Below, piece after piece: positions 44,409-53,224 of a stretch of 64,000 nucleotides of DNA. Both the position numbers and the translations under genes were made by a program. The notes under the pieces are model-generated. The model saw only the letters and a program-made list of their open reading frames with translations. It was not told the DNA's origin and made no database searches. Source of the stretch: CBDAMZ01 sp965197375 (GTDB lineage: Bacteria; Acidobacteriota; Vicinamibacteria; Vicinamibacterales; UBA8438); the NCBI GenBank assembly GCA_965197375.1, contig CBDAMZ010000006.1, positions 1 through 64,000 of the forward strand. Direction: 5' to 3'. Position 1 is the stretch's first letter, and every line of letters begins with the position of its first letter.

Positions 44409-45014
44409 CTATGATGCTCTGTGCACGATGCGCGGGAGAAATCTTCCCGTTCGCTTCATGTACGTCACGTAAGCATCACCGAAGCGCTTCGTCAGTTGCG
44501 CTTCTTCCGTGGCGGTGCGTATGACGAGCAACACAACCACGAGCCCACCGGTGAGCCCCATGAACCAGTTCGCCGTTGCTAGCGCGTTGGCAGCAATAGC
44601 CAGCGTGGACGCGACGTAGAACGGATGCCGGACGAAACGGTATGGGCCGCTGGTGACCAGCGTATGGTCTTTTCTGGTCACCACGGTGTCCGTGAGATTA
44701 GTGCCCAGGCTCCGGAACGTCCAGATCAACAGACAAGCGGCCACCACTCCAACTCCCACACCCATCCACCGGAGCCACAGGGGCAAGGGCAGGGCCGACC
44801 ACGCCATTCGTGACGGGCTCGCAACGAATGTCAACAATCCGATCATGCCCACCAGGGCGAGCGGTCGGAGCGTCAACAGGATAAAGAGCCCTTCCCGGCG
44901 CCGATCGAGTTTCTCGCCGGACGCCTGAGATCGTACGCGATAGTAGATCCCCACGGGCAAGACGACGGCGAGGCTGCAGGCCAGGATCGCGCTGAACTCC
45001 TGATCATCTTGCAT
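44409..45014 (-). CDS. ICMT/PEMT-family membrane methyltransferase
   Basis: A 201-residue protein with about five membrane helices and the isoprenylcysteine methyltransferase signature LVTSGPYRFVRHPFYVASTL (near 121), followed by a helix pair and EEAQLTKRFGDAYVTYMKRT, which binds S-adenosylmethionine. Bacterial members methylate lipids or unknown small molecules. The substrate is not evident here. It is intact and isolated. Confidence 0.82.
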   Translation of the reverse strand: MQDDQEFSAILACSLAVVLPVGIYYRVRSQASGEKLDRRREGLFILLTLRPLALVGMIGLLTFVASPSRMAWSALPLPLWLRWMGVGVGVVAACLLIWTFRSLGTNLTDTVVTRKDHTLVTSGPYRFVRHPFYVASTLAIAANALATANWFMGLTGGLVVVLLVIRTATEEAQLTKRFGDAYVTYMKRTGRFLPRIVHRAS

Positions 45015-45123
45015 GGGACGAGATCAGTTTCTTCGTATCAGAATAATAGCGGTCGGCGTCCAGGCATAGCCACGATTATGGATAACATGCCGCCAAGATC
45101 GGTGGCATTTCGAAGGATGCATC

Positions 45124-45545
45124 ATGGCTGAGATCAATGTGTCTCGTTGGCTGCTGGGTGGCGTCGTTGCGGGCATCGTGATTGGCTGCTCGAAGGCGTC
45201 GGCGGGTTGCTCTACATGGACCAGGCTCAGACGTCGCTCGAACGGCTCGGGCTGTCACTGGACATGACCGCGAGCCAGTGGGTGCAGTCTGTCCTCGTCA
45301 GCCCACTGGTGGGGATCGTGGCGATCTTCTTCTATGCGGCCGGTCGCCCACGATTCGGTCCCGGCCCAAAGGCCGCCGCGCTCGTCGGCGTCGCGATGTT
45401 CGCCGGAGGATACGTTCCGTCCCTGATCGGCTACAACATGCTGGGAATCTTCTCTGCCGGCCTGCTGGTCACCTGGGCCGTGGTCGGGCTGATCGAGATC
45501 GTGATAGCCACAATGGCCGGGGCCTGGGTCTACCGGGAGGGATAA
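45124..45545 (+). pseudogene. Small hydrophobic membrane protein, one-base frameshift
   Basis: From the ATG at 45124 the protein reads MAEINVSRWLLGGVVAGIVI. One base appears lost near 45182 (GTGATTGGCTGC for an expected GTGATTTGGCTGC), and the next frame continues WLLEGVGGLLYMDQAQTSLE to the stop at 45545. The whole would be about 139 residues with four membrane helices. I do not recognise the family. The sequence is otherwise clean, so a base error is possible. Confidence 0.6.
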
Positions 45546-45829
45546 GGTGGCTGTGAACCGGCAACTCGCGCCCACGCAGCGCCTATGGTCCCCAGATTTC
45601 GGATTGGACACACGCCATGAACCGATACGAACGTTAAGGAGGGTCCTAGCCGCGTGCGAGATCGATGATCGGTCCACCTGGACTGGCGGGTTCGGGGTGT
45701 GAAACGAAGAACATGAAGCGAAGAATTGGAGAGAACCGCTCTTCGTCTCGGCAACTGAAACACTATTGTTCCCCATACTGCGGTGGCGCATCTTGCCATC
45801 ATCGAATTTCGCAAAGGAGGATAAGCGCT

Positions 45830-46315
45830 ATGCCAGTGTCACCGATTCCAGAGGGGTACCACTCGGTTACCCCGTATCTGGTCATGAAGAATGCGGCCGC
45901 CGCTCTCGAGTTTTACACGAAAGCTTTTGGCGCGGTCGAACTGTTCCGTATGCCGGCTCCTGGAGGCAAGATCGGGCACGCGGAGATCAAGATCGGGGAC
46001 TCTCCGGTCATGCTCTCGGATGAATATCCCGACATGGGTTTCAAGGGCCCTGAGTCGCTTGGGGGGACTCCCGTCAGCCTGATGATCTATGTCGAGGATG
46101 TCGACACGATCTATCCGCAGGCAATCGCAGCCGGGGGCAAGGAATTGCGCCCGCTGCAGAATCAGTTCTACGGAGACCGCTCTGGGACGCTGGCCGATCC
46201 CTTCGGCCACGTATGGACGATCAGCACGCACGTCGAGAACGTCACCGAGGAAGAGCTGGCGAAGCGGTCCGAGGCCGCCATGAAAGAGCACGGAGCGCCT
46301 GGAGAGTTTCCTTAG
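45830..46315 (+). CDS. VOC-superfamily (PhnB/glyoxalase-like) protein
   Basis: The ATG at 45830 is preceded by AAGGAGG at 45815-45821, a strong ribosome site; the open frame extends back to 45665 without cause. The 161-residue protein begins MPVSPIPEGYHSVTPYLVMK and carries AAAALEFYTKAFGAVELFRM, GHAEIKIGDSPVMLSDEYP, DPFGHVWTISTH, the layout of PhnB-like VOC domains. The reaction is unknown; some members bind metals or act on antibiotics or glyoxal adducts. Confidence 0.85.
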   Translation: MPVSPIPEGYHSVTPYLVMKNAAAALEFYTKAFGAVELFRMPAPGGKIGHAEIKIGDSPVMLSDEYPDMGFKGPESLGGTPVSLMIYVEDVDTIYPQAIAAGGKELRPLQNQFYGDRSGTLADPFGHVWTISTHVENVTEEELAKRSEAAMKEHGAPGEFP

Positions 46316-46343
46316 GGGACGGAGGCGAGTTGCCGCCCGTAAC

Positions 46344-46381
46344 GGTATTGTCAGGTTGAGGCGACGAGTGGCAGAGTAGGC
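46344..46381. repeat. IS end-like motif with 32-base duplicate at 62412
   Basis: GGTATTGTCAGGTTGAG begins at 46344 and the 32 bases 46350-46381 recur exactly at 62412-62443. A related GGTATTGTCAACTTGAG lies at 56699-56715, and the IS6-like element ends in GGTACTGTCAAGTTAACT. The shared pattern points to terminal repeats of related IS elements whose bodies are gone. It sits exactly where the IS5-like copy 2 is cut. Confidence 0.6.
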
Positions 46382-46382
46382 A

Positions 46383-47263
46383 ACCGGGCCCTCGTTCGAC
46401 GCGGCGATGTGACGGCGTGGGTGTCCTCGGAGGCGATCGCCGTCTGGACACCCCGCCGGAGCGGCCGGCGGGGTGGGCAGCGGCGCTACTTGGATCTCGC
46501 CATCGAGACCGCCCTGACCCTGCGGCTCCTCTCCCATCTCCCGCTGCGCCAAGCCGAAGGGTTCCTGCACGCCCTGTTCGGGATGATGCGCCTCGACCTC
46601 TCTGCCCCCGACTCTACGACGCTCTCCCGGCGCAGTCAGCATTTGAGGCGCCGTTTGCGACTGGTCCCGCCCGGCGAGGGCCTCCATCTCGTGCTCGACA
46701 GCACGGGTCTGTCCCTCGTCGGGGCAGGTGAGTGGGCGGCCGCGACACATGGTGGCCGCGGCCGGCGTGGCTGGCGGAAGCTCCACCGTGGCGTCGATCA
46801 GTCAGGCGTGATCCGTGTCCACACGCTGACCGGGGCGACGGGTGAGGATGCGACCACCGCCCTCGATCTGCTCGACACTGTCGATGGCCCTCTCGTGCGC
46901 GTCACCGCTGATGCGGCCTCTGACACGGGCGCCGTCTACGAAGCCTCGCGGGCGCGGGGTGCGACAGTGGTCATCCCACCGGCCAGGACGGCGGACGTCT
47001 CCGGCCACGGCCCGCGGTCGCCCGCGCGGGATCGGACGATCATGTTGGTGAAGACGCTCGGACGGCGTCGCTGGAAGCAGGCGTCAGGGTACCATCGTCA
47101 GGATCGGGTGGAGAACACGTTCTTCCGCGACACGTCCATCATCGGCGATGGCCTTCGCGCCCGGAGTCCAGCTGGGCAGGGGAGTGAGGCCGTCCTCGGC
47201 TGTGCGATCCTGAATCGGATGACCGCCCTCGGACGACCCGTGTCGTATCGCATCGGCAGGTGA
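46383..47263 (+). pseudogene. IS5-like transposase, copy 2, N-terminus missing
   Basis: The frame enters at NRALVRRGDVTAWVSSEAIA, about 25 residues into the family, directly after an IS end-like repeat. It stays open to 47263 with LDLAIETALTLRLLSHLPLR, DSTGLSLVGAGEWAAATHGG, VTADAASDTGAVYEASRARG and YHRQDRVENTFFRDTSIIGD. The loss of Tyr and Lys in the last motif (FRDTS for FRYKS) suggests drift. The missing N-terminus makes it inactive. Confidence 0.8.
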
Positions 47264-48054
47264 GGATCCTGTCGGGTGGCATCGTGTGGGCCCGTGACGA
47301 TTCGTGCAACAACGCCGCGAACCGTCGCCGGGGCGTCCCACAAATGTCGTGAACACCCGTCTCCGGTGCCTTGGCGGTGTACGCCGACCAGGATCCCAGT
47401 CTTAAGGCTGACTGGACCCGACCGGAGTGGCGGGCGGCCGTGGGCCGTGACGCATCCTACCGCGGGACGGACGCCATGCGGTGAGGCATTGCAATGCCCG
47501 TAGACCGGGCCTCAGGTCTTGCGTCCGACCAGGAGCGTGTGTGGGGGATCCTGCCAGAGACATTCCGCCTGGAATGTGGCGTTGCGCATCGCCGCGAGTT
47601 CGTCGTCGACTGGAAAGTAGGTGTCCTCCGTCGACCATGCGTCGAAGTGTGCATAGGCTCGCTGTTCATCAATGCCGCACGACCCCAGATGGGTGACCCA
47701 TCGACGGTACGCCTCCTCGCGTACCACCGGATGCGCACTGATGGCCACGTCGGCGTTGACGAAGACGCCGCCGGGACGGAGCGCCCGGTAAATGCGTGTA
47801 TAGAGCGTGCGTTTGCGGGCCATGGTAGGGACGTGGTGCAGGGCCAGGGACGTGGCCACGGCGTCACGCGGAGGGAGCGGCGCCTCGAACGACCCGAGGC
47901 GGACCCGCGCGCGGGGTCCAAATCGCGTGAGCCGGAGGCGCGCCTGGGCCAGCATCTCTGGATCAATGTCGAGGGCTTCAACGGCCCCGACGCGGTCATG
48001 TGCCAGCAGCGCTTCGGCTAAGTACACCGTTTCATAAGTTCGTACACGTATTTC

Positions 48055-48891
48055 TCATGCGGCGATCGAGTCTGGCTTCTGGAGCGCCAGTTTGGCGAGC
48101 AAACGGGCCAAGTCGCGCCGCGTGAAGGTCCACTCGAATGGTCGGGCCAGCGATTGATAGTGACGCTGAAACGCCAGGACCCGGGTCTCCACGTCGGCCA
48201 GGGAATCGCAGTCGTTCGGCGTCAGGACCTTGCGTTGCACGATCGAGAAGTAGGTCTCGATTTGATTGAGCCAACTGGCATGGACGGGCCCGTGCACGAG
48301 CACCAGATTCGGATACTGCCGCTGGAGTCGTTCCACGGCGCGCGCACCGCGGTGCGACGAACCGTTGTCGACGATCCAGAATACGCGCCGCGCGTCGCGA
48401 TAGGGCGGAAGCGTCATGACTTGCGCGACTAGGCGGTCGAACGGGGCAATCCCGGTGGTGGGCTCGCAGCGGCCAAAGAGCCGGGCCTGATGCACATCCA
48501 AGGCGGCCAAGTACGCCCAGGCTCCGGCGCGCTCGTATTCATGCTCGACCTTCATCAGGGCCCCGGCCCGGGTCGGCTGCGTCGCGTGGCGGCGGCGGCG
48601 CGCTTGAATGCTCGTCTTCTCATCGGCAGAGATCACGAAGTCGTCAGCGGTCAGGGGGCGCTCCTCCCAGACGCGCTCGTAGAGGTCGAGGATCCGCCCG
48701 GCCTTGGTCGCAAACTCCGGATCGCGCGGAAAGATCCAGCTCCGGTGGAACCACGGCCGAATCGCGTCGTCGTGCAGCCAGCGCCAGATCGTGCTGCCGC
48801 TGATGGATGCCACCAGCCCGGTCCGCTGGGTTTCGGCGGCCAACTCGCTCATGCTCCACCGGGCCAGCGGGCGCTGGGCGCGGGCAGGCAA
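48055..48891 (-). CDS. IS630 transposase, catalytic ORF, copy 1
   Basis: A 278-residue ORF with an RNase H-like DDE core: D in FVISADEKTSIQARRR, D in FWIVDNGSSHRGARAV, E in WLNQIETYFSIVQRKVL. The frame continues upstream without a stop into the region EVVVTVKALACELPARAQ, so it is probably made as a fusion with the N-terminal ORF by frameshifting rather than started independently. Confidence 0.88.
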   Translation of the reverse strand: MPARAQRPLARWSMSELAAETQRTGLVASISGSTIWRWLHDDAIRPWFHRSWIFPRDPEFATKAGRILDLYERVWEERPLTADDFVISADEKTSIQARRRRHATQPTRAGALMKVEHEYERAGAWAYLAALDVHQARLFGRCEPTTGIAPFDRLVAQVMTLPPYRDARRVFWIVDNGSSHRGARAVERLQRQYPNLVLVHGPVHASWLNQIETYFSIVQRKVLTPNDCDSLADVETRVLAFQRHYQSLARPFEWTFTRRDLARLLAKLALQKPDSIAA

Positions 48892-48892
48892 T

Positions 48893-49201
48893 TCACACGC
48901 GAGGGCTTTGACGGTGACGACGACTTCTGGGGGGAAAAGCCCGGGGACGTCCCGAGCGTGATTGATCCTCCAGCCCGGGGAGCCGTTCTTTAAAAAAGCG
49001 TTTTCGCCAGACCGAGACCACTTCCCGCCGGGTCCGCAAGCCGCGGGCGATCGCCTTATTGGACCAGCCCTCGGCCGCCAGCAGGATCATCGTGGCGCGG
49101 AGCACCTCGAAATACGGGCGCGTGTATCGTGCCGCCCGGTCGATCAACGTCCGTTCTTCGGCGGCCGACAGCACAATCCGATAGGGGCTCTGCCGAGGCA
49201 T
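48893..49201 (-). CDS. IS630 transposase, N-terminal ORF, copy 1
   Basis: A 102-residue ORF starting MPRQSPYRIVLSAAEERTLI with the helix-turn-helix DNA-binding domain (LLAAEGWSNKAIARGLRTRR, EVVSVWRKRFFKERLPGLED). It ends about one codon before the catalytic ORF. Near its end is a TTTTCCCCCC run; a +1 shift there joins GRPRAFPP to EVVVTVKALACELPARAQ of the next frame. The same arrangement in copy 2 suggests deliberate frameshifting. Confidence 0.85.
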   Translation of the reverse strand: MPRQSPYRIVLSAAEERTLIDRAARYTRPYFEVLRATMILLAAEGWSNKAIARGLRTRREVVSVWRKRFFKERLPGLEDQSRSGRPRAFPPRSRRHRQSPRV

Positions 49202-49549
49202 CGTTTACGGTGCCACTCCGTCTGGAGTACGGTGCCATATTTTGGCGCTCAGTACAAGAGGAAAACGTTAGCGTATTTATGAAACGGTGTACTAAGGCAC
49301 CCGTTCCCGTGCCGAGGTCCAGCACCAGGGTTGGGCGGACACCGGCAATTTCGCTCGCGGCTCTGGTCAGGGCCTCTTCATAGCCTGGAATGAACGTGCG
49401 GATGGCCGCATCGTACGCATCACTCTCCAGGCGCAGATGCTTGCGGACGACGTGGCTCATCCGTTGCTCGTCGGTCGATAGATCATGGACGCTCACATGC
49501 AGCGCTTCAACCGCGGGTACGTCGTCACCCCCGTATCGTGACACACGTC

Positions 49550-50245
49550 CTAATCGTCCCGCCCCCCCAGGAAGCCAGCCCGCATCAAGAAGTAGAGCAG
49601 GGTCAGGAGCGTACTGACCACAGCGGCCACGTAGGTGAGCGCGGCGGCGTTCAACACGCGGTCCATGCCCTCCCGCTCGCGCTCACTGATAATCCCGTAC
49701 GCCACCACGAGTTTCTTGGCGCGGGCCGTGGCATCAAACTCCACGGGGAGCGTCACGACCTGGAAGAGGAGAACCGCGGAGAACAGGAGCGCGCCGATGC
49801 CCACCAGCGACTGCGACGCCACGAACAGCCCGATCATCATCACGACGTAGCCGATCGACGAGCCGATGTTGGCCGTGGGCACGAGGGTGCTCCGCAGCCA
49901 GAGCGGGGCGTAGTGGGCTGCATGCTGGATGGCGTGGCCCGCCTCGTGCGTCGCCACGCCAATTGCTGCAATCGAGGTGGCATCGTGCACGTCTTTCGAC
50001 AGGGCCAAGCGGCGTGTCGCCGGGTTGTAATGGTCCGAGAGCAGGCCGTGTGACCGGCCGATGCCCACGTGGCGCAGCCCAGCGCGGTCGAGCATCAGGC
50101 GGGCGGCCTGGGCGCCAGTGAGCTGGCGCGCGCACGGCACCTTCGAGTAGGTGCGGAAGGCCGACTTGGTGCGGAAGCTCGCCCAGAGCGACAGCCCCAC
50201 TCCCGGCAGGATGAACAGCAAATACGTCGGATCGAAGAAGAACAT
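49550..50245 (-). CDS. YugP-family neutral zinc metallopeptidase
   Basis: A 231-residue membrane protein with the zinc motif HEAGH in GVATHEAGHAIQHAAHYAPL (near 136), an N-terminal helix (FFFDPTYLLFILPGVGLSLW) and two or three C-terminal helices (VAAVVSTLLTLLYFLMRAGF). This is the YugP/Zn-dependent protease 2 family, an inner-membrane protease of unknown substrate. It ends 5 bases before the start of the interrupted methyltransferase and may once have formed an operon with it. Confidence 0.88.
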   Translation of the reverse strand: MFFFDPTYLLFILPGVGLSLWASFRTKSAFRTYSKVPCARQLTGAQAARLMLDRAGLRHVGIGRSHGLLSDHYNPATRRLALSKDVHDATSIAAIGVATHEAGHAIQHAAHYAPLWLRSTLVPTANIGSSIGYVVMMIGLFVASQSLVGIGALLFSAVLLFQVVTLPVEFDATARAKKLVVAYGIISEREREGMDRVLNAAALTYVAAVVSTLLTLLYFLMRAGFLGGRDD

Positions 50246-50414
50246 TGCTCGATGACTCCCTGGATGCGTGGGCCTGACCAGTAACGCCAGTCACTCAAAT
50301 TATACGAGTCCGGCATCGAAGCCGTCACCCAGGCGGCCTGAACGCGTGTCTTGCCACATCGGGGCCTCAGTCCCCTCGGGCCGTTGTCGAGTCACAGCCG
50401 CAGGGGCGTGCCTG

Positions 50415-50885
50415 TCAGGGTCCGTCGTCAGATGCGCGAAGAAACTCGACGGAGAATCGCACCGCTCCGATGGGCTGCACGCTGTGCGCGAGCTCCGGCA
50501 CGACGATGCCGGGCCGGTCCGGTGCGAGGTCAATCTCGATGCCCAGCGCATCGACGCGGTAGCGAAGCGTGCCCTCGGTGACGGTAATTCTGGCCCAGAC
50601 GCCGGCACCGGTTACGTGCTTCGTGCGGAGGCTCGCGGGGATGGAACGCTCCGTGAGCACCGGCGTGTGCTGGTACGCGACGACGCGCTCCGGCAGCTCG
50701 AACCGATCACAGCGTACACAGGGCAGTGGCTCTCCCAGGCGGCTGTCCCGGCCGGAGGCGGTGGTCACCCAGGGTCGGTTCGTGAACGGTGGGGTGTGCC
50801 GCACGTGCTGTGCATGACCGCAGCTCAGGAGGGCGGTCCAGTCGCCGTGGTCATCAAGGCGGAAGCCGGTGATGGGCCGATTCAT
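50415..50885 (-). CDS. DUF3565-DUF1971 fusion protein
   Basis: From the ATG at 50885 (MNRPITGFRLDDHGDWTALL) the 156-residue protein has an N-terminal DUF3565-like domain with SCGHAQHVRHTPPF and CVRC, a likely metal site. A C-terminal DUF1971-like domain (VVAYQHTPVLTERSIPASLR, then HVTGAGVWARITVTEGTLRY) of the tellurite-resistance/TehB-associated kind follows. The fusion suggests metal or oxyanion stress, but there is no direct evidence. The open frame upstream (to 51011) is not supported. Confidence 0.72.
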   Translation of the reverse strand: MNRPITGFRLDDHGDWTALLSCGHAQHVRHTPPFTNRPWVTTASGRDSRLGEPLPCVRCDRFELPERVVAYQHTPVLTERSIPASLRTKHVTGAGVWARITVTEGTLRYRVDALGIEIDLAPDRPGIVVPELAHSVQPIGAVRFSVEFLRASDDGP

Positions 50886-51128
50886 AGACCCTCCACCGCG
50901 TATGCTTGCGGCGGCGGACCGCCCTGCTGCTTCATGGCAGATCCTTTCAAGAATTGTAGACGGAACTGGTGCAAGACCGGTTCTGTCACCGCCCGGGGCG
51001 CTACACTCCATTGAGGTGGAACACGGTAGTCACGGATGTGAGGTGAATGGTAGCAGGCGTGAGGCGTCACGGCATCGGGCCGAAATGCTGGCTTCCCGGG
51101 GCGTGTATGAGAGCGAGACGACACAAGC

Positions 51129-51807
51129 ATGGAAACGGTAGTCATCACCGGCGCTAACCGCGGGATCGGTCTCGCGCTCACCAGGCGGTTTCTGCGGGGA
51201 GGCAAGCGAGTGGTTGCGACCTGTCGAAACCCGGATACCTTGCAGGTCAGCGAGGACCGCGCCAACCTGGATGTTGCGAAGCTCGACGTCGCTGATGGCG
51301 AGGTGGTGTCTACGTTTGTGTCCGAACTTTCGGGCGAAGTCGTAGATGTGCTCCTGAACAACGCCGGAGTCATCGGAGGCGATGTGCATAGCGTCGATGA
51401 CGTTGATTATGACGCGTGGCGAGAGGCGTTTGAGGTCAACACGCTGGCTCCGGTCCGTCTGGCTGTCACGCTTCGAGCCAACCTTCAGCGTTCGGCGAGG
51501 CCACGCGTGGTGACGGTCTCTAGTCAGATGGGTTCGCTTGATCGAAAGGGTTCCGGTTCCTACGCCTATCGAGGCTCTAAGGCCGCGGTGAACAAGGTGA
51601 TGCAGGCGCTCGCGCAGGAGTTTCACGGAGATGGCATCGTCGTGTGTCCTGTTCACCCGGGCTGGGGTCCGGACGGATATGGGCGGGACACATGCCGAGA
51701 TCTCCGCGGAAGAAAGTGCGTCTGGCCTATTCGATTTCGTTGAATCTCTTACAATGCGCGACACTGGTCAGTTCTGGACATGGGAGGGCAAGCAGCATCC
51801 ATGGTAG
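51129..51807 (+). pseudogene. Short-chain dehydrogenase/reductase, one-base frameshift
   Basis: The first 178 residues are a classic SDR: VVITGANRGIGLALTRRFLR, LLNNAGVIGG, and the catalytic Tyr-x3-Lys in SYAYRGSKAAVNKVMQALAQ. At 51661-51665 a TGGGG run carries one extra G; dropping it continues VRTDMGGTHAEISAEESASG and then FVESLTMRDTGQFWTWEGKQ to the stop at 51805-51807. The gene is otherwise complete and may be a base error. Substrate unknown. Confidence 0.82.
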
Positions 51808-51833
51808 GGGTCCCGCACCTCGAGCGGAGCACA

Positions 51834-51992
51834 ATGGATAGGCATGAAACGATCAACTACGTAGAGCTTCCCGCCACCAATCTGGAAGCCACGAAAGCCT
51901 TCTTTGAGGCTGTGTTCGGATGGTCGTTTGTCGACTACGGTCCCGACTACACGGCTTTCTCAGGTCAAGGGCTCGACGGCGGCTTCTTCAGG
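51834..51992 (+). pseudogene. VOC-family protein cut by an IS6-type element
   Basis: MDRHETINYVELPATNLEAT then KAFFEAVFGWSFVDYG and DYTAFSGQGLDGGFF is the first third (52 residues) of a VOC/glyoxalase-like protein. At about 51993 it meets GGATGTGTTGCAACTTTC, which looks like the terminal repeat of an IS6-family element. The remaining two thirds are not in the window. Confidence 0.8.
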
Positions 51993-52396
51993 GGATGTGT
52001 TGCAACTTTCAAAAAGAGGCAGGAGAGCGATGGGTCGGGTCGAGCAGGCGCCGTCTCACGCAACCACCCCGAACGGCTTGTTGATGAACTGAATTTGTCG
52101 CCGACCATCCGAACCGCTCACCCACCTCGCCTGCCCCTTCCGGATCATGTGCATGGCCTCGGATCCTTGGATCGTTCGCCGCGCCGCGTGGAATGCACGC
52201 AAGCCCTGCTTCGCTGTCACGCGTCGTTTGATCGCTCGATGATCCTGCTCCACGATGTTGTTCACGTATTGGACAGGTCGGTGGCGGCAACGGCGTCGCA
52301 GGATCCCTGCCTTTTTCACCCCCGCAATTGCCGAGCCGTAGAGACGGGCCTGGTCAGTGTTGATGACGCGGGGCTGAGGATGCGACGGATCAGGGT
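51993..52396 (-). pseudogene. IS6-family element, type 2, C-terminal transposase remnant
   Basis: The minus strand reads PQPRVINTDQARLYGSAIAG, then RRCRHRPVQYVNNIVEQDHR with the catalytic glutamate (E-Q-D-H), then AIKRRVTAKQGLRAFHAARR and a stop at 52056. The end near 51993 has a GG-x3-TGTTGCAA repeat as in IS26/IS240-like elements. The N-terminal half is missing because the end of another IS6-like element abuts it at 52397. Confidence 0.82.
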
Positions 52397-52495
52397 ACTG
52401 TCAAGTTAACTAGCCTGGACCAGGGTGAGGCGAACTAATCAGAGGATCAGGCCGCGGTCACCTCGGCCCACACGGTGAATGATCGCGGCGTTGTT
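52397..52495 (-). mobile_element. Right end of the 42821-type IS6-like element, second copy
   Basis: On the minus strand the sequence RSFTVWAEVTAA, a stop at 52447, and the next 50 bases to the terminal repeat match 43530-43614 almost base for base (AGGCTAGTTAACTTGACAGT and so on). Only about 100 bases of this copy exist. It probably marks the point where a larger copy jumped into the type 2 element and was then deleted. Confidence 0.75.
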
Positions 52496-52551
52496 GCATG
52501 GGGCGGCCAGGCAGGCCGGTCAAGGGGGATTGAGGAGTAGGTCATGAAACC

Positions 52552-53181
52552 TTGTGTGTCGTCCAGCGGGTGCGAGCCCCGCCCGGGGAGGGGCCAGCCC
52601 ACCCACCCCGGGAGTGAGCCTTGCGGCGACCGCGGTAACGCAGTCGCCGATGCGTAGGTACGCGAGCGAGTGGGCCGTAGGCCTTGCAGCCTCGAAACAA
52701 CGTCTTCCTGGGTGCCCAGGGCCTCATGCAGCCTGAAGGCCACGGCGGGCCCTGCGCCATGGGCGAGCAGGGCTCCGCACCCAGCGGGGTCTACGGCTAC
52801 GGCACGCTGGAAGAGGACGGCCCGGACACCTGGGAGACCCTCATTGCTCCTTGTGGCACGCGCGCCAGGGGAGGCCGAAGGCAAGGGACGACCGGAGCCG
52901 AGGCCGATGGGGATGAGGGAGGCTGAGGGCTGCAGACGAGCGATGACGCCGGGGGACGGGTACCCACCTGGACCCGGCCGAGCAACGGCGGCCCGTGTTG
53001 GTGTGATCGTTCGGAGGGACCCATGACCGGCGCTTCGACGTCGGCGAATCATGTCACCGCAACTTCGAACGGTAGTGGCCCGCGAGCCACGAGCCACATC
53101 AGCGGAAGAGCCGGATGGTGGAAATCTCCAAGTCCGGATCTGGTGAGGGCCTCGGGGGAGTGATCCCCCGGGGCTACTCGA
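52552..53181 (+). ncRNA. ORF-less group II intron
   Basis: The 5' end GTGTGTCGTCCAGCGGGTGC fits the GTGYG start of group II introns. Domain I-like motifs follow (GCGAGCCCCGCC, then GCGGCGACCGCGGTAACG, and CTTGCAGCCTCGAAACAACG). At 53108-53142 domain V reads GAGCCGGATGGTGG, AAAT, CTCCAAGTCCGGATCTG. Domain VI (53143-53181) pairs CTCGGGGGA with TCCCCCGGG and ends CTACTCGA. No reverse transcriptase lies between, so about 630 bases hold the whole RNA. Splicing would need a protein from elsewhere. A full fold was not computed. Confidence 0.65.
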
Positions 53182-53224
53182 AACTCGAAACTGAGCGTCA
53201 ACGCTCCCAACGCGCGTAGGTTCG

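Larger units (their letters stand above)
48021..49292 (-). mobile_element. IS630-family insertion sequence, copy 1
   Basis: Terminal inverted repeats GTACACCGTTTCATAA and its complement bound 1,272 bases, flanked by TA at 48019-48020 and 49293-49294, the IS630/mariner signature. The element carries two overlapping-frame transposase ORFs on the minus strand. A second copy at 57210-58481 has the same length, lies in the opposite orientation, and is almost identical; the one difference I noticed is an A/G base just before orfA. Confidence 0.93.
47512..49544 (-). pseudogene. SAM-dependent methyltransferase interrupted by IS630
   Basis: The N-terminal half (49544-49293; RTFIPGYEEALTRAASEIAG, LVLDLGTGTGAL) and the C-terminal half (48020-47512; AEALLAHDRVGAVEALDIDP, EMLAQARLRL, FVNADVAI) are separated by a 1,272-base IS630 element with a TA duplication. 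Removing the element and one TA restores the reading GTGTGALAEALLAH without loss. The product would be a class I Rossmann-fold methyltransferase of about 252 residues; its substrate is unknown. Confidence 0.85.

Noticed and set aside
52447..53097. Minus-strand 216-codon ORF across the intron
   Set aside because: It is open only because the structured intron RNA is GC-rich; its end is the IS6-like transposase tail and the rest resembles no protein.
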